A stretch of 13,056 bases of DNA from G020353355 sp050116155 (GTDB lineage: Bacteria; Desulfobacterota; Desulfobacteria; Desulfobacterales; JAHEIW01): positions 1-13,056 of the forward strand of contig JASFPE010000104.1 of the NCBI GenBank assembly GCA_050116155.1, read 5' to 3'. Shown here piece by piece: positions 7,320 through 13,056 of this stretch. The notes under the pieces were generated by a model that had not been told where the DNA came from, searched no databases, and saw nothing but the letters and a program-made list of their open reading frames with translations. Positions within the stretch are counted from its first letter, which is position 1, and the number at the start of each line of letters is the position of its first letter. Both the position numbers and the translations under genes were made by a program.

Positions 7320-8987
7320 CTTCGAACTTTTCTGGTTTATTCGGGTTAACTTTTGTAATCTCAGATCCAGTAAATGAAATGGAAGTTCTCCCCCATCCAA
7401 TAAACACTCATAAAAACGCTGATTACCCATTTTGGGTGCGTGCTTTGCTTTTAATTGCTTGAACTCGTGACTTCCGAGACTGTAGCACACCTGATAACCG
7501 GGGTTCAAACGAAAACGATCTATCTGGCGCCGGGCCTCCGGCGCAGAAAAACTGCATGTCTTCAACAGTTCCATGGCAGCCGTTTCCGTAATTCTGCCGG
7601 TGGTGAGCCCTGCATCGATTTGACAGCGTGCAGAACGCCACAGATTTCGTTTAAGATCAACCAGCCTGTCCATCGGATCAGTCATATATTCGTATTCGCT
7701 TAGCAGCGACTCTGAATATGAGGCCCACCCCTCATAAAAAAGCGGCGATTCAATTTGACGTCGAATCGGATTTTTCAGCTGCCTGCGGATTGAATCCAGA
7801 AAATGATGGCCGGGGATGGTTTCATGAGCAGTCAGCGGTTTATATTCGCGATGAATTCGCTTTTTAAGCAGAGCGTCTGCCCGGTCACCTTTCTGCTGGG
7901 AAAAGCGTGTTGTGATGTAAAAAAAACTCTTTTCCCTGATGTCCGAGGTAAATGCGGCCGCAAATGAGGCTGCCGCCCGCACCGACCTTAAATAAATTGG
8001 CGTTGCAGATACTTCTACAGGCGAATTCAGGGCCGCATCGTCGAAACCCTGCGCTTGGAAGAATAACTTCAATTTTTCAATTTCCTGTGCGTACAGCGAA
8101 ACCGTATTCATTTCGCCAACGCCAGATGGAAAATAATGGTGATACAGTTCCTGCCAGGGTTTGCCGGGATTTAATTTTGATGCTAACTGCTTTAATTTAC
8201 TTAAATTATCCTTCCAGTCGTTTACGGCAATCTGAAAGATATCATCTACACTGCGAACGGATAGAAAATGATCTCTTAATGTGGCTTCAAGCGTATCGCC
8301 GCCGAATTGTTGGTCCGATACCGGCGTTATTCGGCTTAAAAACATGTTAAACGATTCCAGGCTGGAAACTGCATGCTCCAGCTTTCGGGAAAACTCGGTC
8401 AGGTGCGTTTTTGAAAAGAATTCAGCAAAACTTATATATATTGCTTCAAGATATTGCCGACAGTCATCTATCATGTGCAAGGAGGCTTCATAATAATCAT
8501 TCGGTACGGAATCTAAGTTGTTCATACCCTGTTTCAGGATGCGGGGAATCTGAGACAACCTGGCAATCGTCCTTTCAGTGGTCTCATCAACATGATCCGA
8601 GGGTTTGTTTTGGGCATGATCCAGCCCGATAAAGGCGATCTTTAAGTAGAGCAAGGGATTGTATTGCCAGGATCGTTTTCGTTCGAATTCAATGAGAAAC
8701 CCTGCGATATTTGCCTCTAGTAATTCCAGGTCCAGACATTTCTCCAGATCATCATCTTCTGTCCTGAATGCCGACAATTTATTCTGCAGTTTTTTGAGTT
8801 GATCCAGTGTTTCTGAAATAGCATCCGCATCGAGGTTATCCAGAGTTGCATAGTGTTTGCGGGCATTTTCGGCCCGGGGAAGGAAATGGAATTCATCGCT
8901 GGCACACATCACCGGAAAACGCTCGGCCAGATAGCCGAAATAGCGATCAGCAAATTCGATATGCGTTTCGTTATTGGATCCAGGCAT
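7317..8987 (-). CDS. DUF885 family metallopeptidase-like protein, cytoplasmic
   Basis: A 556-aa protein of the DUF885 family, which is thought to be related to zinc peptidases. The diagnostic motif HETIPGHH lies at residues 388-395 (H388, E389, H394/H395). A downstream YEGWASYSE (E419 to E426) would supply a further zinc ligand, matching the HExxxGH...E arrangement. The N-terminal two thirds are mainly helical. Many DUF885 proteins carry a signal peptide or lipobox, but this one starts MPGSNNETHIEF and has neither, so it should act in the cytoplasm. Its start is 9 bp after the stop of ATP-grasp B, with only a weak purine-rich ribosome site (AGAAAAAGAAT) there, suggesting translational coupling. 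Position between two ATP-grasp ligase genes suggests it hydrolyses or processes the ligase product or a precursor; this is inference. The final codons overlap a short repeat. Confidence 0.85.
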   Translation of the reverse strand: MPGSNNETHIEFADRYFGYLAERFPVMCASDEFHFLPRAENARKHYATLDNLDADAISETLDQLKKLQNKLSAFRTEDDDLEKCLDLELLEANIAGFLIEFERKRSWQYNPLLYLKIAFIGLDHAQNKPSDHVDETTERTIARLSQIPRILKQGMNNLDSVPNDYYEASLHMIDDCRQYLEAIYISFAEFFSKTHLTEFSRKLEHAVSSLESFNMFLSRITPVSDQQFGGDTLEATLRDHFLSVRSVDDIFQIAVNDWKDNLSKLKQLASKLNPGKPWQELYHHYFPSGVGEMNTVSLYAQEIEKLKLFFQAQGFDDAALNSPVEVSATPIYLRSVRAAASFAAAFTSDIREKSFFYITTRFSQQKGDRADALLKKRIHREYKPLTAHETIPGHHFLDSIRRQLKNPIRRQIESPLFYEGWASYSESLLSEYEYMTDPMDRLVDLKRNLWRSARCQIDAGLTTGRITETAAMELLKTCSFSAPEARRQIDRFRLNPGYQVCYSLGSHEFKQLKAKHAPKMGNQRFYECLLDGGELPFHLLDLRLQKLTRINQKSSK

Positions 8988-8996
8988 ATTCTTTTT

Positions 8997-10391
8997 CTAT
9001 TCAGTCGTCATCAAATCCGCACCAAAGCTAAAAAGGCCATCGGAAGCAATCAGCGCAGGCGAACCTCCCCAAAATTGCAAGCGGGCGATCTCTTCCTCGC
9101 CTTCACCCATCTGAACCAATTCGTTTAATTTGCCCTCACGCCACCATTTTTCAAGCTTTAACAAATCAGACCAGAGATTGGCACTGTATTCCCGCAGACC
9201 GGTCAGCTGGCTTGAGCTGATAATCCGGGGTCTTAGCGTAGTGGGGGTCGGTCCTTTCAGGTAGGTATGCTTCAATTCAAGGCCCTTTTCGTCTACTTCT
9301 TGCTGAATCTCCATTACGGTGGAAAATCCCAGTTCAATGATCGCATGGTTGATTCTACGCGCAGCTTCCCCAACCGAAATATCTGTTTTGAGAATGGCCA
9401 CAGCCTGTCCGCCACCTCCGGCCCCCACATTGGTGGGTATGCCCCCGAAACGGGCTAAAAAGCCGATAAGTCCCCCATCGTTAACAAAACAGCGAAAATC
9501 CGTTTGCCATTGCTTTAGCCTCACCATTTTATTTTGCAGATCTAACCATGGGTATTCTTCGGCCCAGAGTTTTTTAGAGATAAAAGCCTGCACAATATAG
9601 GGTTCGTCCTCCAGGGCAATTCGAATATCTTCATCCCGCGTATCACTCTGGGGTCCGACGAAAATACCCTTGCCGGAATAGCCGTAAACCGGTTTTAGTA
9701 TAATCCCTTCCCAATGATCTCGGACCCATTCCACCAGATCCTTGATTGCTTCCCCTTCCGGCCCGGTGGTTTTGCGAGCATAAAACAAGCGGGTCCAGGG
9801 AGTATATTTTACAGTGGAAGGCGATAGATGGGAGCTTAAATCTCCGGTCACAGCCTCGAAGACGCCTTTGGCACCTACAGGTTCCATACCTCTGGGATTG
9901 ACGACAATGCCCTTTTTGATCGCGGACAATAAGGGTTCGATATTATGCTTTTTTGCTATTTTCAAAAGAACATTATTGTTAATATCCAGAAATATAACCG
10001 TGACCTTCTGTCCGTTGTAAATGACGTTACCACCTTTTTCTTCCAATTCCTGGGGACAGGTCAGGACGGCATTTATGCCTTCCAGACGGTTTAGAGACGC
10101 CACCAGGTTAATATTCTCTGTCACCTTGTCCAGGGTTTCCTCTTCGGCCACAAGCAGGACAAACGGTTTTTCTCGAGGGAACTTCATCCGGTGAGCACGA
10201 AGCAACATATCGATGAATAATGGAACGGGGTTTAAGATAGGATGCTCAAAATCCAGTTCGATGTCAATTCCGGTGACTTTTTTTACCCGCTGCCAGCATA
10301 ACTTTCCCCGCACCTGGGCCATGCGTTGATATTCCCAACCCCCGGGACAACCCAAATTCCACTCCGAATGATATCCTTGAAAATCTTCCAC
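8997..10391 (-). CDS. Circularly permuted ATP-grasp-like ligase, paralogue B
   Basis: A 464-aa paralogue of the protein at 5704-7086. In the first 60 residues I count 33 identities. The key positions coincide without net gap up to the ATP-binding site: NPRG at N165, IILKPVYGYSGKG with K233. The later blocks are shifted by two residues: QTDFRC (D298) and RFGGIPTNVGAGGGG (N321). The TPWTRLFYARKTTGPEGE and YIVQAFISKKLWAEEYP segments are also shared, as is the C-terminal WGGSPALIASDGLFSFGA. Start is GTG at 10391; the upstream ribosome site is weak, and the gene begins 24 bp after the small methyltransferase gene, so it is probably translated from the same message. All visible ATP-grasp residues are intact in both copies, which argues for two active enzymes with different substrates, or successive additions, rather than one decaying duplicate. 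Confidence 0.83.
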   Translation of the reverse strand: MEDFQGYHSEWNLGCPGGWEYQRMAQVRGKLCWQRVKKVTGIDIELDFEHPILNPVPLFIDMLLRAHRMKFPREKPFVLLVAEEETLDKVTENINLVASLNRLEGINAVLTCPQELEEKGGNVIYNGQKVTVIFLDINNNVLLKIAKKHNIEPLLSAIKKGIVVNPRGMEPVGAKGVFEAVTGDLSSHLSPSTVKYTPWTRLFYARKTTGPEGEAIKDLVEWVRDHWEGIILKPVYGYSGKGIFVGPQSDTRDEDIRIALEDEPYIVQAFISKKLWAEEYPWLDLQNKMVRLKQWQTDFRCFVNDGGLIGFLARFGGIPTNVGAGGGGQAVAILKTDISVGEAARRINHAIIELGFSTVMEIQQEVDEKGLELKHTYLKGPTPTTLRPRIISSSQLTGLREYSANLWSDLLKLEKWWREGKLNELVQMGEGEEEIARLQFWGGSPALIASDGLFSFGADLMTTE

Positions 10392-10415
10392 AATAGATTA
10401 CCCGACTTATAGAGT

Positions 10416-10982
10416 TTAAAAATCTCCCGAAGTTTTGATACCAACCAGGGTAGCAACCGGGCTGGATTCGTTTTGCTCGGTTTTCCTTTCTTCCCGGTAG
10501 TATAGAATCCTGAGAGACAAAAATGCATGTAACAGTTCATTCTTGCGTAATAGATAATCGCGGCAAGTGGGTTGATTCGCTTTATCCACTTCAGACTCCA
10601 GGAACGTTTCAAAAATCAAAAGACCTTCTGTCCCGAGCCCTTCATAAATATATGGAAACAATCGCCGATTCAAATAGTTAATATTGACGATCAGATCATA
10701 TCTGTTTTTGGGTATCTCAAAAGTATCCAGATCTGCGCAAATGGCATAAATGTTTGGATTCTGACCGGCAAATTCGGCCAGGCCGATATCAGAGATATCA
10801 ACGGCCTCGACTGAGAATCCCTGTTTGGCCAAGAAAATTGAATTACGTCCATTGCCGGCACCAATATCCAGGGCTTTCCCTATTTTCGCCAATGAAAAAT
10901 AATCCCTCACGATCTGAGCAGGTTCACGAGGATATTTTTTTTTCTTATATTTTTGGTTCCATTTAATTCGATCCTGCTGCAT
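10416..10982 (-). CDS. Small SAM-dependent methyltransferase, TehB-like
   Basis: A 188-aa cytoplasmic methyltransferase. Motif I is ALDIGAGNGRN with D39, followed by the acidic VEAVDIS (motif II), CADLDTFEIP, and the YDLIVNINYLNR motif IV region. The last part (ETFLESEVDKANQPTCRDYLL, then ...LHAFLSLRILYYRE) matches the layout of TehB-like and related small-molecule methyltransferases, where the phrase for NELL...RILYYEE is common. Start ATG at 10982 is preceded by GAAGGG. It is the first gene after the promoter at 11049-11077 and lies 24 bp before ATP-grasp B, so it probably opens an operon with the ligase and peptidase genes. A role in tellurite resistance is only a family label; with this context, modifying a pathway intermediate is at least as likely. 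Confidence 0.82.
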   Translation of the reverse strand: MQQDRIKWNQKYKKKKYPREPAQIVRDYFSLAKIGKALDIGAGNGRNSIFLAKQGFSVEAVDISDIGLAEFAGQNPNIYAICADLDTFEIPKNRYDLIVNINYLNRRLFPYIYEGLGTEGLLIFETFLESEVDKANQPTCRDYLLRKNELLHAFLSLRILYYREERKTEQNESSPVATLVGIKTSGDF

Positions 10983-11048
10983 GCTTGCCCTTCTTTTGCC
11001 GACAATTATAGTTGAGGATCAAAGATCAAATAGTTTTGTCTTTCATGT

Positions 11049-11077
11049 CTAATAAGTATTTTCGTAATATTCGTCAA
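11049..11077 (-). promoter_or_regulatory. Sigma70-like promoter for the methyltransferase/ATP-grasp operon
   Basis: On the minus strand, TTGACG (five of six to consensus) and TATTAG (four of six) are separated by 17 bases. Transcription would start near 11042, giving a leader of about 60 nt before the ATG at 10982. It is the best promoter-like pair in this gap. Confidence 0.5.
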
Positions 11078-11209
11078 GCCGGCAAATTAATTCCTGTCTG
11101 CAGATCTGGACTGCGGAACAAATGCAACGGTAATTGATCAGGGCTTAGAGATATGCTTTTTTCGTGATCTAGCTCGTGAAGGGCATCGGCTTATTGAATG
11201 GAAACTATA
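11078..11209. other. Intergenic stretch without a recognisable gene
   Basis: Together with the flanking promoter and palindromic element this belongs to a gap of about 480 bases. On the plus strand, 11091-11210 is an open frame of 39 codons and a stop with protein-like composition but no start codon; I do not call it a gene. It could be the worn tail of a lost coding region cut by the adjacent element. Confidence 0.4.
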
Positions 11210-11450
11210 AGTGGTTTCAAAACCTCAGATTGTGTTCGATAGCAAGGCGTCCCGCGAATTGAAAGCGGAGCTACACGAAGTCGTACACCTCGTGGCTGGA
11301 AGCCACCCACACTACTTTTTTAGCCATCATTAGGTTAATCCGTTAATCTTCAATCTATACTGTGGGAGCGGCATCTTGCCGCGATTAATTAGCACTTCAA
11401 TTTGCGGGACAAGGGAGCCATCGGACACTAAATGGGGTTTTGAAACCACT
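11210..11450. mobile_element. MITE-like palindromic element with 15-bp terminal inverted repeats
   Basis: The ends AGTGGTTTCAAAACC (11210-11224) and GGTTTTGAAACCACT (11436-11450) are perfect inverted repeats. Symmetry continues inward in imperfect form for about 54 bases on each side, including GTCCCGCGAATTGAA (11249-11263) against TTCAATTTGCGGGAC (11396-11410), 14 of 15 matching. The middle has smaller hairpins, for example GTGGCT-GGA-AGCCAC at 11292-11306 and GCGGC-ATCTT-GCCGC near 11369-11383. It contains no reading frame of note and no transposase. I see no clear target duplication at its edges. It ends 11 bases beyond the stop of the HDOD gene and could double as its transcript end. It may be a non-autonomous mobile element or a large extragenic palindrome. 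Confidence 0.55.
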
Positions 11451-11461
11451 TCTAACTTATT

Positions 11462-12361
11462 TTATTCAAAGGATAGCGTATCAGATAATTCCTTCTTCCA
11501 ATTATGGGCTTTTTCAGCCATTGTTCTATATTGATCTGATTTAATTCCCAGGCGTTTGAGCACTTCAGGTGATGGTGTGGCAAACTTTTCGCCGACTGAA
11601 TCGCTTTTACCATCTGATTGAAAGATTAGGTTAGATAGGTAGACGATGTCTGATTGCATGCTTGGATCCTTCAGGCGTTTTTCTGTTGTGGATATATGAT
11701 CTGGATCGTGGTGCCAGCGAACAGCATTCACAATATCAACGGGAAACGACCATTTGTTTAAGATCAGTGCACCGATTTCAGCATGATCGGTTCCAAGGAC
11801 CATATATTCGGCTCTGACCAAAGATTCGCCCGTGGCAACAATGCTTTTGATATGTTTCGACTCTTTTTTTACAAATTTGCCCAAAATCAATTTTCCCATA
11901 TCATGGAGTAGAGCCGGGGTAAAAACATCATTCTTATCAGGAATTTTAAAATACTTTGCCAACGCTTCCGCAGTAGTTGATACTACAATAGAATGCAGCC
12001 AGAGCTCTCCAGGGGATAAGTCATAGCCTTCTACAGCTTTATCCATAGTTTTGTTCATACAAGCACTGATTGCAATTTGCTCAAAACGCTTTACGCCCAA
12101 TAACATAACTGCTTGCTTCAAAGATCCGACTTTTGATGATAGGCCAAAATGAGCAGAATTCGCTAACCTGAGAACATTGGTGGAAAGTCCCGGGTCTTGA
12201 CGCAAAATATTTTCTATTTCAGTTATTGAAACATCATCTTCTTTGAGAACAGTCCTCAACTTAACCGCTGCTTGCGGCATACTGGGAAAAGAGGACACTT
12301 CCGTCCTGATATTATCTGGCAAATCGTTTTCTATGGGCTTTTTTTCCTCTGCCGATTCCAT
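11462..12361 (-). CDS. HDOD domain signalling protein
   Basis: A 299-aa protein whose core is an HDOD domain, a relative of HD phosphohydrolases found in bacterial signal transduction. Recognisable parts are FPSMPQAAVKL near the N-terminus, ILRQDPGLSTNVLRLANSAHFG, SLKQAVMLLGVKRFEQIAIS, then ALLHDMGKLILGKF with H153-D154, GTDHAEIGALILNKW, and WHHDPDH. An intact HD pair and later histidines are retained, so metal binding or hydrolysis cannot be ruled out, although HDOD proteins are generally regarded as non-catalytic. No receiver, GGDEF or EAL domain is attached. I place the start at the ATG at 12361, preceded by AAAGGAG; the ATG at 12394 has no ribosome site and lies only about 10 nt from the predicted transcript start. 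It is divergent from the HerA-like gene and probably monocistronic. Confidence 0.9.
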   Translation of the reverse strand: MESAEEKKPIENDLPDNIRTEVSSFPSMPQAAVKLRTVLKEDDVSITEIENILRQDPGLSTNVLRLANSAHFGLSSKVGSLKQAVMLLGVKRFEQIAISACMNKTMDKAVEGYDLSPGELWLHSIVVSTTAEALAKYFKIPDKNDVFTPALLHDMGKLILGKFVKKESKHIKSIVATGESLVRAEYMVLGTDHAEIGALILNKWSFPVDIVNAVRWHHDPDHISTTEKRLKDPSMQSDIVYLSNLIFQSDGKSDSVGEKFATPSPEVLKRLGIKSDQYRTMAEKAHNWKKELSDTLSFE

Positions 12362-12410
12362 AAAAACTCCTTTTTCTAATTCCTCAATGTTCATCTAATA
12401 GTTTTATTTA

Positions 12411-12438
12411 AGTATATCACAATTACAAAGGATTTCAA
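12411..12438 (-). promoter_or_regulatory. Sigma70-like promoter for the HDOD gene
   Basis: TTGAAA and TATACT on the minus strand are separated by 16 bases, both five of six to consensus. The start would be near 12404, leaving a leader of about 43 nt to the ATG at 12361, which supports that start over the one at 12394. Confidence 0.6.
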
Positions 12439-12506
12439 TTTGGCGGATCTTTTGTTATGGTGGGATTTCACACCTTGATTTTATAAATCGATATAGAGAC
12501 TGACTC

Positions 12507-13056
12507 ATGAATGCATATGAAAAGCTCGGCACATTTTACCTTGGCAAGACTTATGATATGAGCTCGCGAAAGCAACTGGATGAACTTCTTCTTTATGATT
12601 CCAAGGACCTCACCACCCATGCGGTGATCATCGGAATGACCGGTAGCGGCAAAACAGGCCTTGGCATTGCGCTGCTCGAAGAAGCATTGATTGATAACAT
12701 TCCCATCATCGCAATAGATCCCAAAGGGGATTTGCCGAACCTATTGTTGAATTTTCCGCAATTGCACCCCGATGATTTTCTTCCCTGGATCAACCAGCAG
12801 GAGGCTCTTAGCCAGGGATTGGGGCCGGAGCAATTCGCTCGCAAACAGGCAGAGCTGTGGCGCAAGGGCCTGGCTGCCTGGCAGCAGGATTCCAAACGGG
12901 TTGCACGTTTGAACGCGGCTGCCGAATTTTCAGTCTACACACCGGGCAGCAGTGCCGGTTTACCGGTGTGTGTGCTGCGCAATTTCACTCCGCCGCCATC
13001 AGATATCATACAAGACAAAGATCTGTTGCGCGAAAGAATTCAAACCACCACCACCG
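12507..13056 (+). CDS. HerA/DUF87-type P-loop ATPase, N-terminal part (cut by window end)
   Basis: An uninterrupted frame runs from the ATG at 12507 to the last base, 183 codons, without a stop; it is truncated only by the window edge. The N-terminus (MNAYEKLGTFYLGKTYD) is followed by a Walker A motif GMTGSGKT at residues 43-50 and by IAIDPKGDLPNL (residues 68-78). The DPKGD phrase after Walker A is characteristic of the HerA/FtsK-like DUF87 ATPases, which pump DNA or other polymers as hexamers. The stretch after it (about residues 95-130) is rich in Gln, Glu and Ala and looks helical. The remaining catalytic elements (Walker B, arginine finger) should lie outside the window. There is no strong ribosome binding site before the ATG and no convincing promoter in the 112-bp divergent gap on this strand. 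Whether it belongs to DNA repair, transfer or defence depends on genes further right. Confidence 0.8.
   Translation, partial: MNAYEKLGTFYLGKTYDMSSRKQLDELLLYDSKDLTTHAVIIGMTGSGKTGLGIALLEEALIDNIPIIAIDPKGDLPNLLLNFPQLHPDDFLPWINQQEALSQGLGPEQFARKQAELWRKGLAAWQQDSKRVARLNAAAEFSVYTPGSSAGLPVCVLRNFTPPPSDIIQDKDLLRERIQTTTT

Noticed and set aside
10283..10612. A 109-codon minus-strand open frame across the junction of the small methyltransferase and ATP-grasp B genes
   Set aside because: It overlaps both well-supported genes in another frame, shows no family motifs and has no ribosome site.
11210..11450. CRISPR array or insertion sequence with transposase
   Set aside because: There are no regularly spaced direct repeats and no reading frame large enough for a transposase; only inverted symmetry is seen.
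12593..12895. A 100-codon minus-strand open frame near the right end
   Set aside because: It lies antisense to the HerA-like ATPase, whose Walker A and DPKGD motifs are read on the plus strand.

Overview
The window is 13 kb of ordinary-looking bacterial chromosome of moderate GC. Nine of the ten genes lie on the minus strand and one, cut by the window end, lies on the plus strand. I see no rRNA, tRNA, CRISPR array, phage genes or transposase. The mix of a GlcD-type FAD oxidase, a stand-alone FMN-binding glutamate-synthase-like protein with an N-terminal cysteine cluster and an HDOD protein, together with repeat-rich gene gaps, suggests an anaerobic Desulfobacterota-type (sulfate-reducer-like) bacterium. 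That taxonomic guess is inference only.

In the direction of minus-strand transcription (high to low coordinates) the layout is as follows. (1) An HDOD signalling protein (11462-12361) has a good sigma70-like promoter (12411-12438) and diverges from a HerA/DUF87-type P-loop ATPase (12507 to the window end). (2) A non-coding gap holds a 241-bp MITE-like palindromic element (11210-11450) and a sigma70-like promoter (11049-11077). (3) A five-gene set follows: small SAM methyltransferase (10416-10982), ATP-grasp B (8997-10391), cytoplasmic DUF885 metallopeptidase-like protein (7317-8987), a repeat-filled gap, ATP-grasp A (5704-7086), another repeat-filled gap, and a second SAM methyltransferase (4641-5420). 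(4) An amino-acid/oxo-acid redox set completes it: FMN glutamate-synthase-like protein (2934-4517), GdhA-like protein (1528-2880) and GlcD-like FAD oxidase (19-1401).

The most interesting unit is the ATP-grasp set. Two full-length paralogous ligase-like proteins of 460 and 464 residues align without net gap from residue 1 to the ATP-binding lysine K233 and flank a peptidase-like gene, with methyltransferases on the outside. The three genes 10982-8987 are nearly contiguous and probably one transcript. I infer a cytoplasmic pathway that joins, trims or recycles, and perhaps methylates an unknown small amide or peptide; substrate and product are not visible from sequence.

The second point is that the GdhA-like protein keeps the glutamate dehydrogenase fold signatures but has Gln in place of the catalytic Lys (Q123) and Gly in place of the catalytic Asp (G163). 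It is probably not an ordinary glutamate dehydrogenase. It sits directly behind a glutamate-synthase-like protein that lacks both the glutaminase domain and the usual 3Fe-4S cysteines, so these two may form an unusual unit.

Several gaps hold different short-period degenerate repeats that begin at or next to stop codons (gdhA-like, DUF885, ATP-grasp A), plus larger dyad elements. These are described separately.
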